Positions 46,862 to 58,219 of a stretch of 64,000 bases of DNA are shown piece by piece. Position numbers and translations under genes: made by a program. The DNA lies in NCBI RefSeq assembly GCF_014905175.1, contig NC_057788.1, positions 4,402,001 to 4,466,000 on the forward strand, read 5' to 3'. The notes below the pieces were generated by a model. It did no database searches and was not told the origin of the DNA. It was given only the letters and a program-made list of their open reading frames with translations. Position 1 is the first letter of the stretch. Each line of letters begins with the position of its first letter. This stretch comes from Aphidius gifuensis (taxonomy: Eukaryota > Arthropoda > Insecta > Hymenoptera > Braconidae).

Positions 46862-48635
46862 ATTATATCATAAAATTAAAAATATAACAAATCAATTATA
46901 TATCACAATGGAAGAAACAAATCCAGTAAATATATACACCACATGGATTAATGATGAAGAAAAAAAATTTGGTATTAAAAAAAATATACCATGTTCAATT
47001 GATCAAATAAATGCTATGAAATATGATTTTGTACGTAAAAAATTATCTCATGGTATAAATAATTTAAAAATTATTGTTAATGAAATATTAGATAAAATTG
47101 TATCATCACGTAATTTAATACCATACAGTATACTTTACATGGCATATAAATTAAAAAATATATTAAATTATAAATTTCCAAATGTACCAGATAAACATAT
47201 ATTAATTATCATTGGTAATTATTTATATTATCATTTTTTAAATGCAGCAATTGTATCACCAGATGCATTTAATATTATTCCATTATCAAATGATCATACA
47301 ATAGCAACAAGTCAAAGAAAAAATCTTGCAAATGTTGCTAAAATATTACAATTTGCTGCAACTAAAAAAAGCTTTGGTGATGAGGCACCACATCTTATGT
47401 GTTTAAATTCATTTATAAATAATTGTCATGATAAATTTAAAAAATTTTTTCAATCATGCTGTCAAGTTGAAACACTTGAAAAACATTTTGGAATTAATGA
47501 ATTTACAGAAGTTACACAAATTCATAAACCACAAATATTTATAACACTTGATGATATATGTAATACACATACATTATTATTAAAATATCAATATGATATT
47601 GCACCAAATAAAAATGATAAAATTCATGAATTATTAAATGACATAAATATTGAATTACCAATAAGTATTTCTTCACTTGTTGGATTGACTGATAAATCAT
47701 GCTGTATTAATACAATAAATAAAATGGCAAGAGAAGAAATTAATCTTAATTTAACAAGTAAATATCATCAAGTTAAATATCAACAAAAAAAACAAGACTA
47801 TGATAATGATATTGAAAAACTTTTTATCATAACAAAAGAACTTTTAGTTACAATTATTCATTTTTTTAATGATAAAAGTTTTGATGATGCACTTGAAATG
47901 ATATTTTCAACAGATCAATCATCATTTTCATTGTCATCAACATTATTATCTTCCTCTTCATCATTATCATCACATTCTTTATTATCACCATCATCATTTT
48001 TATTATCAATGAGTAAAGCATCAATAAATTCAACATCTTCATCAGCAAGTGAATATGTATCACGTTTAAAAACATATTTACATAGTTTAGAACAAGTTGG
48101 CAGAGTAACACGTAATGATGGCTATCAAGATATTATTAATGACATACTAATTGATTATGAAAATAATGAAAAAGCCATTGTAACAACAGATAAGGAAATT
48201 GAAAAATTAACAGGATTTTTAAATAAATTAAAAGAAAAGAAAAATTATTATAATCAACAAGTTAAATTATACAGTGAATATTTTGATAAATGTTTGATTA
48301 ATTTATACAAAGGAAATATGAAAAAATTAAAGACAACAAGGTACATCAAATATACAGGTGAAAAATTAGTTGAAAAAGGTGTTATACTTGATATTGTTGA
48401 TGCTTCATATGAAGATTGGAAAAATATTACATTTGAATTGAGTCAATCTAATGATGTTGGTGTATTTATATTGAAAGGTCTCATTGAAGTTGATCAAGTT
48501 TCTATTGATTTACAAGATTTGTTGGAAATGCAATATGAAGGTTTGTCATTTACAACAATCAACAAAATAATCAAGATTAATATTAATCTTATGTTGGATC
48601 TTATTAATCAAAAATTTTATAGCAAACCATTATAA
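46842..48635 (+). CDS. IQGAP-like gene, rest of the GAP-related domain plus RGCT
   Basis: The open frame begins at 46842, but the first ATG is 46908 (575 residues). Family resemblance starts before that ATG, at about LYHKIKNITNQLYI, so the ATG is probably not a true start. Recognisable blocks: NPVNIYTTW, LIIIGNYLYYHFLNAAIVSP, RKNLANVAKILQFAATKK, THTLLLKYQYDIAPNKND and IHELLNDI, a Ser-rich linker, then the RasGAP C-terminal (RGCT) domain with coiled coil KLTGFLNKLKEKKNYYNQQV, LVEKGVILDIVD, LLEMQYEGLSFTTIN and a family-typical end, LINQKFYSKPL. It stays open for 1.8 kb of very AT-rich DNA, which argues for recent or current selection. Confidence 0.65.
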   Translation, partial: KLHCSNKLYHKIKNITNQLYITMEETNPVNIYTTWINDEEKKFGIKKNIPCSIDQINAMKYDFVRKKLSHGINNLKIIVNEILDKIVSSRNLIPYSILYMAYKLKNILNYKFPNVPDKHILIIIGNYLYYHFLNAAIVSPDAFNIIPLSNDHTIATSQRKNLANVAKILQFAATKKSFGDEAPHLMCLNSFINNCHDKFKKFFQSCCQVETLEKHFGINEFTEVTQIHKPQIFITLDDICNTHTLLLKYQYDIAPNKNDKIHELLNDINIELPISISSLVGLTDKSCCINTINKMAREEINLNLTSKYHQVKYQQKKQDYDNDIEKLFIITKELLVTIIHFFNDKSFDDALEMIFSTDQSSFSLSSTLLSSSSSLSSHSLLSPSSFLLSMSKASINSTSSSASEYVSRLKTYLHSLEQVGRVTRNDGYQDIINDILIDYENNEKAIVTTDKEIEKLTGFLNKLKEKKNYYNQQVKLYSEYFDKCLINLYKGNMKKLKTTRYIKYTGEKLVEKGVILDIVDASYEDWKNITFELSQSNDVGVFILKGLIEVDQVSIDLQDLLEMQYEGLSFTTINKIIKININLMLDLINQKFYSKPL

Positions 48636-50278
48636 TTTATTAATCATGATTCTTCTTCCTCTTTGTTTTTTCTATATAAAATTAATTAATTAATGTAAAT
48701 AATATAAAAAATAATTATATGACTAATGTTATTAAATTAATAAATATATTTTGATATTTTAATATATAAGTATTTTTTTTTTTATAATTAATAATTATAT
48801 GATGCATATTTAAAATCAAATTTAAATGTAGTAAAATTTATATTTTTTTAAAACCTAATTGACAATAATTGAAAAAAAAAATAAATGTTTTGTTAATAAT
48901 TAGAAAATAAATAAATTAATTGGTAATTAAAATAATTTAAGACTTTTATTTTTATTTTAATAGACAATATCATTATAAATATTATATAATATTTATATTG
49001 AAATTTTTTTTTTTTTTTTGTTTAATTCTTTCATTTGGCAACTGATACATTTTTTAGCAAAAATTTACGTAACATGGTATCGTTATTATTATTATTAAAT
49101 TTATTAGGCATAATAACATTGAACATTATTTTTTTTTTAATGCTATTCATTTGACTTTACAAAAATTTTATAAAATATTATACGAACGTAAGAAAATATG
49201 AAAAAAAAAAAAAAAAACTGATTTATTGAATTATGTGTAGTTGTGTGATGTTATTATTTATATTTAAAAAAATAATAATTATTTATTAGTTTATAGTCAT
49301 ATAAGACAAGATCAAATAAAGATAATAATAATAATTAATAGTAATCCAAATGTTTGATTATTTTTTCTACATAGAAATAAAACAAAAAAAAAAATTAATT
49401 AATTTGCTTTTATACTTAAAAAATAAATGAATCAATTGAATCATCAATTAATTATTTAATTATTATTAATAATTAATATTACTTTAATTATTTAGAGAAA
49501 TTTTTTTTTATTTATCATTTATTTTTGTAACGTTATAGATTGTAATAAAAAAATGTAGCTCAATATTGTTTGTTTTATTTAAAAAAGGAATGAGCTGCTT
49601 GTTGTTTATTTTTTTTATTATCTATTTATTTTTAATTATTTATTATTATTTATTTTATATAACTTATTATTTCAAAGTCTTCATTCCCTTTTTTTTTTGA
49701 GTTTATTGAATGGATATGAATGTCCAGTTGTGATGGTAGTAATTATATTACTGTTGTGGTTCTTCTTCAAGTTATAATCATGATGATGATGATGTTGATG
49801 ATGATGACGATGATAATGATGATAATAATAATAACAAACATCAATTGGCTCGACATACATTAGTAAGAGAGATCAAAATTCATACAAATATTGTCGGTAA
49901 AAATTTTTATTGTTTTATTTTGGATTTATGTTTATTTATTATGACGTTATGTGAAATGAGATATGCAGATAATTATTTGCAAATTGAAATTGAGTGGCAC
50001 TTTGTATTTATTATTATCAAATTAAATTTTTTGTTTTTTTTTTTTTTATTTATCAATTGAAGTTATCGTGATTTTTTTCATCAGACAATTTGTTACGTTT
50101 AAGATTTTTATTTGAAACTAACTATTGATCTATTTTTTTTATTTTTTTTTTTTCTTTCTCATTTGATGTTATTTATTTTGATTCAAAAAGATTTTAATAT
50201 AACAAAATAAAAAAAAAAAAATAAAAATGATCAAGTATTTCCGTTTAAATTGTTATTTTTTTTTTTTTTATTTTTCTC
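48636..50278. other. Convergent gap between the IQGAP-like gene and UBE2G1
   Basis: A poly-A signal AATAAA at 48739-48744 lies about 100 bases past the IQGAP-like stop. The rest is AT-rich with poly-A/T tracts and an interrupted (GAT)n repeat at about 49780-49833. I see no gene. Confidence 0.5.
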
Positions 50279-52307
50279 CTAACAACATTCCTCTTGGCTT
50301 TTTCTAACGCATCTTGCCACTTTTCGTTTGAATTCTGAATAACTTTCTCTCCACTCTTTCTGCAATTAATAAAATGGCATAATTAATAAAATCATCACAA
50401 TAATAAAATGACATTATATAATTTTCAAATAAAACTTACGGCGGCATCTACATTGGCAGGACTTTCATCATTAGGATCAGCTAGCATACTTATAACACTT
50501 ATAAGAATAGTCTCAACTGTATGAACTGGTAACCATCTTTCTGATGCTTTTTCATAACCCCATTTATCATCACCAGGTTCATGCAAGATAGATATGCATA
50601 CATCACCATTTTTTTCAACTATAATAACAAATTTTCATTAATTAATATCAAATTATTTGATAGAAATATAATTAATAATATACTTACTATTTGGATGCCA
50701 TATTTCTGTGATGAATTTCATTCTTGGTGGTCTGAGTGGATATTCTTTGGGAAACTGTAAGTGTGCCTTGAAGAATCCTCCTTCACTAAAAATTATACAA
50801 TGATAATTAATAATTTCATTCATCAATACATGATAAATATTAACCAAAACAAATTCAACTTACTACAATGTATCCGGAGGTCCAATAATAAGCACTTCCC
50901 ATCGATATATGTCATTGTCATCAATGAGACCTGCTGAAAAACCCTCTACTGGGTTTTTATTTAATTCTACAATTCAATAAAAACATAATTAATTAAACAA
51001 AATTAATAACAATCAATTATATAAATTATTATCATTTTTTTTTCAAGGTAAAAATAAATTGGAAAGCTGTCCTCATGTTTTTGGGGTTAGGTTCAATGGT
51101 CTGTTGAAATATCTTGGTGAAAAATAAAATTAAAAAAAAATTGGCTGAGTCACAAGGATATTATAAAAATTTCAAGGTTTCTTTCTCTTTGTGTCGAGGC
51201 ATCAGTGAATAATAATAATATTCACAACGATGATAATAAAATATGAATAGAAATAATTCAAAGAAAAAAAAAAAAAAAAACAAAAATAGACAAGTTGAAT
51301 AATTTGTCCTAATATTTGTTAATAAATAAATCAGCTGTATGAAATAATTTTTTTTTTGGCTTCTTTGTCAGCATTTTTAAATTTTTTTCTAGATTATTTA
51401 TGTAGAAATAAAATCAAGACAAGTCATGGCTGATAGATGATTTTTAAAGAAAAATTTTTCATCGAAATAATACAAATGATGGACAAAAAAAAAATTCACG
51501 TAAAAATATCTCTAATAATAAATTTATCGTGTATACATAACGTGATATTTGTTGAGATACAAGTGTGAAAGTTGTGTTGGTCATGTAGATATATATACAT
51601 TTATTGTAAATGGCTACAAAATGCACGCATCCGACACAACCAACTCGATGACATTGTAAAATTTTTAATTAAAAAATGAAAAAAAAAAATAAAGAAGCTG
51701 CAAATGATAAACATTTATGTAATAAAAAAATTATAAATAATTGATAAATAATAGAAAGACAAGAGTTGCAGGTTGACGAGGAGAAAATGTTGAAGAAAAA
51801 AAAGGGGAAAAGAGAAGCAACTATTGATTTTAGCAGACTGATCGGGGCGTATTATAATTTGGCTAGAATTAATTTTATTTAACAAATTAAAATTATTAAA
51901 CAAAGTGTATGAAAAACAACAAAAACAAACAAAAAGAAATAGGAAAAACGACGACCAACGAGGCTGAGAAAATGAAAATAAATATTTTTTATATGTTTGA
52001 CTTGAAATGAATGGTGGATGGATGAATAAAATGATGAATAAAAATTTGATGAAATTAAAAATGTGCCCATCTTGTTGGTTATAATTTGATCCATCACCAC
52101 ACAACCATGGTCTTTCACAATTTTTAAAACACATTTAAAATAATAACAATAATAATAATATTTAATAATAAAAATGATGATGATGATAATAATAATAATT
52201 GTGGTTTTTTCTTTTTATTTTTTTTTGGTTTTTTTTTGTAATAAAAAGATTGATATTATACCTGCTAATTGTTTTCTTAGTAGAAGTGCGGACTGTGGCT
52301 CTGACAT
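50279..52307 (-). CDS. UBE2G1: Ubiquitin-conjugating enzyme E2 G1
   Basis: E2 enzyme that carries ubiquitin as a thioester and passes it to substrates with E3 ligases. Coding exons on the - strand: 52307-52262, 50966-50864, 50785-50688, 50618-50440 and 50359-50279, all GT-AG and in phase, giving 168 residues (human UBE2G1 has 170). It begins MSEPQSALLLRKQLAELNKN. The HPN motif is at 80-82 and the catalytic Cys is Cys90 in NGDVCISILHEP. The acidic insertion after it (GDDKWGYEKASERWLP) is typical of the G/Ubc7 class. The C-terminus is KRKVARCVRKSQEECC. Its 1.3 kb first intron separates the initiator exon from the rest. It converges on the IQGAP-like gene; its own promoter should lie just above 52310. 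Nothing is missing or broken. Confidence 0.95.
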
Positions 52308-52379
52308 TAATATAAATTTATTATTTAAATAAGACTTAAAATTGAAAAAACAAATCACTTTTTTTACGGTTGACTTGGA

Positions 52380-52560
52380 AAAATGGCTAAGGTACGTCAC
52401 AGAAGCTTCGGACAAGCATGCGCTAAGAACTGTAAATTGTAATTGTGTATGTTAACATCTACAGTGTGTCTTTATGCACACATATGTTTTTTTTCTTGAC
52501 GGTCACGATCACAGCGCACCATCCAAGTACCACTCAAACTTACCAACAATTGATAAAACA
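52380..52560 (-). promoter_or_regulatory. Probable UBE2G1 promoter region
   Basis: A GC-richer block immediately upstream of the initiator exon, including GGTACGTCACAGAAGCTTC near 52391 (a TACGTCA half-CRE) and ACGGTCACGATCACAGCGC near 52500. No TATA box is evident, as usual for a housekeeping gene. Confidence 0.35.
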
Positions 52561-53062
52561 GAAATTTTTTTAAAAATAAAAATTCAAACTTAAAAATTGC
52601 ATTCACTTTTATTTACACAATAATATTAAATTATTTTGATTTTAATATAATAAACATTACAATATATATTCAATTTATTAAATAAAATTAATTATTTATT
52701 GTTAAAAAAATTAGAAATTAAAATTAAAATAATTAACATAGAGAAAAGACAATGAGCGCGCCGGCTGGCAAATTAATGTAGCAATAATATAATATAACAC
52801 GCATGATGATTGGCCAATTGTCATTGAGAGAGGGGATAAAAATAAAAAAAGAGAGAACTTGAAATATGTATATTGAATAAGTGCAAGTGAGTAAGATAAT
52901 ATAATTGTGTACGGTGTACTCTCTGGCGCACTAGAGAGAGAGTTGCCAATCTCAAATATCGAATATATTTAGGGGTGACAAAAGAGAGAGATAGAGAGAA
53001 AAAAGAGAAAAAAAAAAATGAGAATCCATGTTGCCGTCGTTATCGTTGTCCGGCTGGTGGAA

Positions 53063-53070
53063 TGACGTCA
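53063..53070. promoter_or_regulatory. Perfect CRE palindrome TGACGTCA
   Basis: A full ATF/CREB (also ATF2/Jun-type) site in a GC-richer island 0.75 kb upstream of UBE2G1. Which transcript it would control is unknown. Confidence 0.4.
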
Positions 53071-54831
53071 TCGAATGTTGGTGCGAGTGCCGAGTGGTTT
53101 TCATGTACACTTGTTTTTTCCATCATTATTAACGTTACAATAATCATGTTTTTATGATAAAATTGTGTCAATTTTTAATTGTTTATACATTTATTTATTT
53201 ATTAAAATAATAATATTAATAACACCAATAATAATAACAACAACAACAATAACAATAATTGAGTGATACATTTGTTTTGTTTTTTTCATTAAAGCCACAT
53301 AGATCACACAAAATATTTCATGTCAAATTATAAAATTTGATAATTTATTATTATTATTATATTTTTATTTTATTGTCATTATTTTCAACGTTTATCAAGT
53401 GATTTAAATATTGATTTTTCTTTTTTTTTTTTTGTTATTTTTATTTCGGAGTGAAAATATATTTAATGATATTTGTTGTTTTACAAGGAAAACGAATTTC
53501 ATTGTTTAAATTTTCTGGTTGAAAAAATAAAGAAAAAAAAAGTGGTGAGTTTGATTATTTTAATTGATTATTTGATTAGACAATTGGCATTAGAAAATTA
53601 ATTTATTGTTTTTATTAAAATTGAGTATTTATCTGACAAAATCAGTAAATAATATTTTTTTTAAAGTTGAAATATCATTTTACAAGGCAAAGACTAACCT
53701 TCAAATTAACATCACATAATGTCATTAAAATTTTTAAACATATTGATGTTTTCTTTGGCAATTGATACCTCCTATTTTTCAATGATAAATTAAATTCGTT
53801 ATCATTTGTATCAAAAAATGCATGAAAAAGAAAAAAAAAAATGAAACTATTGATTATTTACAATTTATTTTGTGACAATCGATAATAGCAATAATAATAA
53901 TGCTACTTGAATATTTAAAAAAAAAAAAATAATAACTTATTGTTGTCAAAGTAATTTTCATGTAAAAAAATTATTAATTATTGATATTTTGTTATGAAAA
54001 TTGAATGACATGTTTAATTACACAAAAAAAATAATAATTTTACTTATTTTTTGATATAAATATTTGAATTATCCAACAAATATTTTGATATTATGTCATA
54101 GATTTAGGGGGATGCTTGCGCTCAATAAAATAATATATATATCATCTATAGATATCAGTAGATTTATACCATAAAAAAAAAAAAAGTCTCCTCTTTTTTA
54201 TTTCTCCTTTTTTTCTCAACTATGTTGTGGACAATTTCGACCTCAATTTACGAGGAGCTCAAATCTATTTTATTTATTTATTTCTCTACTTTTCACATAA
54301 TGTTATCTAAAATCACACAACTAATCTTTATCCTCATTGGTTATTGTTGAATATTTTTTTTTTCTATTTGTCCTCAATTTATTTATCTAAATAAAATTCG
54401 AAATCATGTTTTTCTGTAAATTTGTATAAAATACTTATTGATTTTCGTTTTTATTTAAAAAAAAGCACAATAATATATAGGCTTTTATAAAATAATAGGA
54501 ATGTGTTGTATATCCTAGTTTCCTAGTGCATGTTACATATATATTTATTGTAAAATTAAAAAAAAAAAAAAAAGAGAAGCAATGGTTTGTTCGTTGGTGC
54601 GAGGCGTGGCGGAGTATTGATCGCATCTCCCCTTGCCCATTCACTCACTTACTTGCTTACTTACTTGCACTCATCCTGCATATCACCACCCACCACCCAC
54701 AACAACAACAACAATTACTTTTTACAACAATCAACACTGTATATATTTTCAACTTGGCATATAAATTAAACATTTATTTTACACATCATCTCATGTTTAA
54801 CAATGTCAATTTATTTATAATATTCCATTAC

Positions 54832-54833
54832 AT

Positions 54834-54881
<48 letters not shown>

Positions 54882-54894
54882 TAATAATAATAAT
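54832..54894. repeat. (ATTT)12 followed by (AAT)5 microsatellite
   Basis: An uninterrupted ATTT array at 54832-54880 runs directly into AAT repeats; the longest perfect tetranucleotide array in the window. Confidence 0.95.
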
Positions 54895-56492
54895 AGTACA
54901 CACATTGATGATTGTCATAGCTATTTTTGACTGATAAATATTTAAATAATGAAATTATTAACAAATGAATAAACTTTGATAACAATGATTCCTTGATTTT
55001 GTTGTTTTTCTTTTGCAAAACTTTATATTACAAATAATTTTGTATTTAGTTTATAATTAAATTGAATTATTATTATTGTTTTCACATGTCTATTAAAAGT
55101 GTGAATGATAAATAATAATATTATATCGACTTATGTCAATTACTTTGTACTTTATTTACTCTTTTTTTTTTGTTTTTTGTTTTTATATATTTACACCCGG
55201 TGCAAGTATAAATATTGATTGAATGTGAATGAATTTATTGACGTTGACTTTTAAAACAAAAAAAAAATAAAAAAATAAACAATATTTTTATACTTTTATC
55301 AAGGAAAATCACAGGTGTTTATTTATCTATCTGGATGCATTTAAAAATTTTTTTTTTCTATTTATTTATCTATTTGTATGGTGTACAAGATAGATTGATT
55401 ATTTTTATTGAATACAATGATCATTAAATCATATCTTCATTTATTATTTGAAATTTTTTAACTATTATTTAATAATAAGCGCAAGCGCACAATTTAATAC
55501 ATCATTTATCCTGTATTTATTATTTTTTATTTCTATGTATATATACTATTTTACTATGTTATTATTACTATTATTTAATGTGCAAGTATTTTGTATATGT
55601 ATTATGTATGTACATAGATAATAGTTGTATATAAGACATCTTTTTTGGACGCCGCGACCGTGGAAAGGTGGTTCATATTATGGATTTTCGGACTGCGACC
55701 TTCGTGCGTCACCCACCACCACTATCATCATCACCACTACCATACGTTTTTGTAATATATAAACTCTAGCTTATACTTGGAAAAAATGTATTATTATCTA
55801 GCTTATTTTATGATATACATGCATACCAAAATTCCAATTAACAAAACCATAAAAAAATAATCATAAATAGCAATTTAATTCAGTCCTTTTGTCATTCAAA
55901 TTTTGATGTATAACTTTATACTGTCCATCATCATCAGCATGATAATGATCATCATCATCATGATGCTGAATACTTCTGCAGCACTTGTTACAATTTTCAG
56001 TGTCTTTGGCCTTTTTCTTCACCTCGCCATCTTGCTTTATCGATTACATTTGCAAGTCAACATTTTTATTCATTTAGTTTTTTTTAATAAAATTAGTATT
56101 CATTGATATTATAGCTTAATCTTGGGGATAGGTAATTTAATAACTTTAAATCTCATTGATAATTATATACACATAAATTTTATATTTTTTTTCAATAAAT
56201 CAAAAATCCAAATGTACAACTTGAGTATATTTTATAATATAATAACAAATGAAATTTAATTAAAATTTTTAAACAACAATAATAAAAAGTTGATGCATTA
56301 TTAGTTACTTAGATTGCTTACTATGATTGTTGTATAATATTTTAACAAAAATCAAAGTAAAGTTAAAATATGCATCAAGTAGAAAGTTTGATAAACAGGT
56401 AGTCTTGTTGTTGTTGTTGTTGGTGGTGATGGTGATGGTTGATTTTGTGGTTTTCCGTAATAGATATACAATGCAATAATTGACGAATCAAT

Positions 56493-56868
56493 CTAGGCCA
56501 AATAGTAGGGTGCGCTGTAAGCTGAAGCATAAGCATAAGGGTAGCTTGAATATGCTGAATATGCTGAATACGGTGAATAAGTATAGGCTGATGTATAGGC
56601 AACTGGTGCTGCATATGCTGCTGTTGCAATTGGAGCAGTATAAGCTGCACCAAATAATAAACCACGTTTATCACGTGTATTGCCTGATTGTGGTATTATA
56701 TTTTTAACTTCTGATGTTTCTTCAAGAGATTCAATCTCTGTTGGTTTGGCCATTGTCAAACTGGCAAGACCAACAAATAGTACTATCACCTGTAATATCC
56801 ATTAATCAATTTAATATTTTAATTAATTATTATTTATTTTATTTATAACTTACTGCGAAATATTTCAT
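56493..56868 (-). CDS. Small secreted Ala/Tyr-rich cuticular-type protein
   Basis: Two exons, 56868-56854 and 56789-56493, joined by a 64-base GT-AG intron, give 103 residues. Residues 1-19 (MKYFAVIVLFVGLASLTMA) form a clear signal peptide, split by the intron after residue 5 as in many insect cuticle genes. An acidic pro-like part follows (KPTEIESLEETSEVKN), then a dibasic DKR-GLLFGAAYTAP site, then low-complexity repeats of Ala, Tyr, Ser and Pro (AYSAYSSYPYAYASAYSAP) to the stop. The composition suits a structural protein of cuticle or silk-like secretion. No chitin-binding RR consensus is present. A processed peptide precursor is an alternative because of the KR site. A TATA box lies at the expected distance. 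Family name not recognised. Confidence 0.75.
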
Positions 56869-56899
56869 TGTTGATTATTTGTTTTGATAAGTAGTTAAA

Positions 56900-56907
56900 C
56901 TTTTATA
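56900..56907 (-). promoter_or_regulatory. TATA box of the cuticular-type gene
   Basis: TATAAAAG on the - strand, 32 bases upstream of the ATG's first base, so a start site about 25-30 bases downstream would leave a very short leader. Strong TATA promoters are common in highly expressed, stage-specific cuticle genes. Confidence 0.65.
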
Positions 56908-57794
56908 CACTGCACTGATTGCGATTGATACTTTTTGTCTATTAACATCGTCTTATATATACCCATATGATAATTTCATTCCCCATCAACATCATATTGT
57001 AATTTTAGTTGGGGGAATTTAGCCTTTGTTTTGTTTTTTTTTAAATTTTATCATTTAAGACATTTGACATTGGTCAGTGCGTGATGAGACTTGAATATAA
57101 GTTAATGTATCATCAAGTGAGTGTGACCCAACATAATTTATACAACTTGTTATGTAAAAAATAAATAAATTATTTTCATCACTACCACGTACTGACTACT
57201 GAGCATGGTGATCATTGAAAAAAAGAAAAAAAATCTATTATGTAAAAACAATTAGAATGATAGAAATAAAGCTCAATAATTTTAATTTTGTAATACAAGC
57301 AATGCTAGGTGATGACAAAAATAAATAAATAAATAAACAATCATGGTTTATTGTTAACAATGTGATACTCTCTTGGGTAACAATAGTACCTTGAACGCAT
57401 GCCAAATATATTAACTAAATTGTCGTTGTTGTTGTTGTTGTTGTTTTTGCTGTATAATTTCCATAAATTATCATCAATTGCTCTGTGCTTGAGTAGCATT
57501 TATAAATCAACAACTTGTTAATGTTGTAATACATATGATAATAACAATAATATCATCTAAATAATATTTAATGTACAGTAAATTTGATTGAATTTAAATG
57601 CCTATTTAGCCAACCGCAATTTAATTAAGAACAGGTTATTTAATGATTAAATTGAATATGAGCTACATCATCTTGTCCATCAGTATAACTTGATTTCCTC
57701 ACTTGGAACCTGTCATTATTATTTTTAGCATATAAATTTATAATTGAATAATATCGTTTTTTACTATTAATATATTTTTATTATCTATTTACAG
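56908..57794. other. Divergent intergenic region between the cuticular-type gene and JNK
   Basis: AT-rich, with a (GTT)n tract near 57424-57444 and no gene recognised. Less AT-biased DNA near 57600-57720 may hold the first non-coding exon of JNK, since the leader exon at 57795 starts after an acceptor and so needs an exon before it. Confidence 0.4.
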
Positions 57795-58058
57795 AATTTA
57801 AGTGACGTCTTTCCTTTATTTTCATCTTCAAGTTATCGACAAGTCTAAAATCACAAAACACCATCAATAATGCCTGCCTATTTTTATTTATGGTAAATAT
57901 AAAAATTGTATAATGTTTTAATTTAATTGTTATAATAATTTTAATTGAAAATTTATAGACAAATTTATATAATACATCATCTTGAAGAGAAAAAAACAAG
58001 CAGTCTCATTGGTAGAGGTGAAGGACAACAAGATTTTTGTTGTTTAACAGCTGATAAA
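57795..58058 (+). other. Probable JNK 5' leader exons (57795-57892 and 57959-58058)
   Basis: Each piece is bounded by acceptor and donor: TTTACAG before 57795, GTAAAT at 57893, TTATAG before 57959, GTAAAA at 58059; the next acceptor is at 58149. The introns would be 66 and 90 bases, typical of this gene. Both pieces are less AT-biased than the surroundings. If spliced, the first piece contains a seven-codon upstream ORF (MPAYFYL) whose TGA stop is created across the junction. An in-frame TAA at 58045-58047 then precedes the main frame, which supports the ATG at 58220 or later as the start. Inferred without transcript data. Confidence 0.4.
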
Positions 58059-58219
58059 GTAAAATAAATTATCAAGCAAAAGGTTATTATTATTAATTTT
58101 TATATAATTAAATAAAAATATTAAAAAGAAATTTGTTTGTAAATTATAGACTGGAGTCACAGGTAGATAATCAAGTGCCAGTTAAAATAAGGGCACAAGA
58201 TAAACAATCACTTAGGCGT

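Larger units (their letters stand above)
52561..56492. other. Gap between UBE2G1 and the cuticular-type gene
   Basis: Mostly AT-rich, with no recognised gene. A GC-richer island spans about 52740-53110 and contains a GA tract (52932-52942) and a perfect CRE palindrome. Tetranucleotide repeats lie near 54645-54670 (CTTA/CTTG) and 54832-54880. Two further GC-richer islands lie near 55620-55750 and 55915-56055; the latter reads as possible coding sequence on the - strand (see findings). Confidence 0.5.

Noticed and set aside
47866..48111. - strand open frame inside the IQGAP-like gene (also 45845-46093)
   Set aside because: Antisense shadows of the Ser-rich linker and Asp-rich stretch of the sense frame.
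55625..55700. Possible microRNA-like hairpin in a GC-rich island
   Set aside because: GACGC/GCGTC ends can pair but the inner bases do not form a continuous stem.
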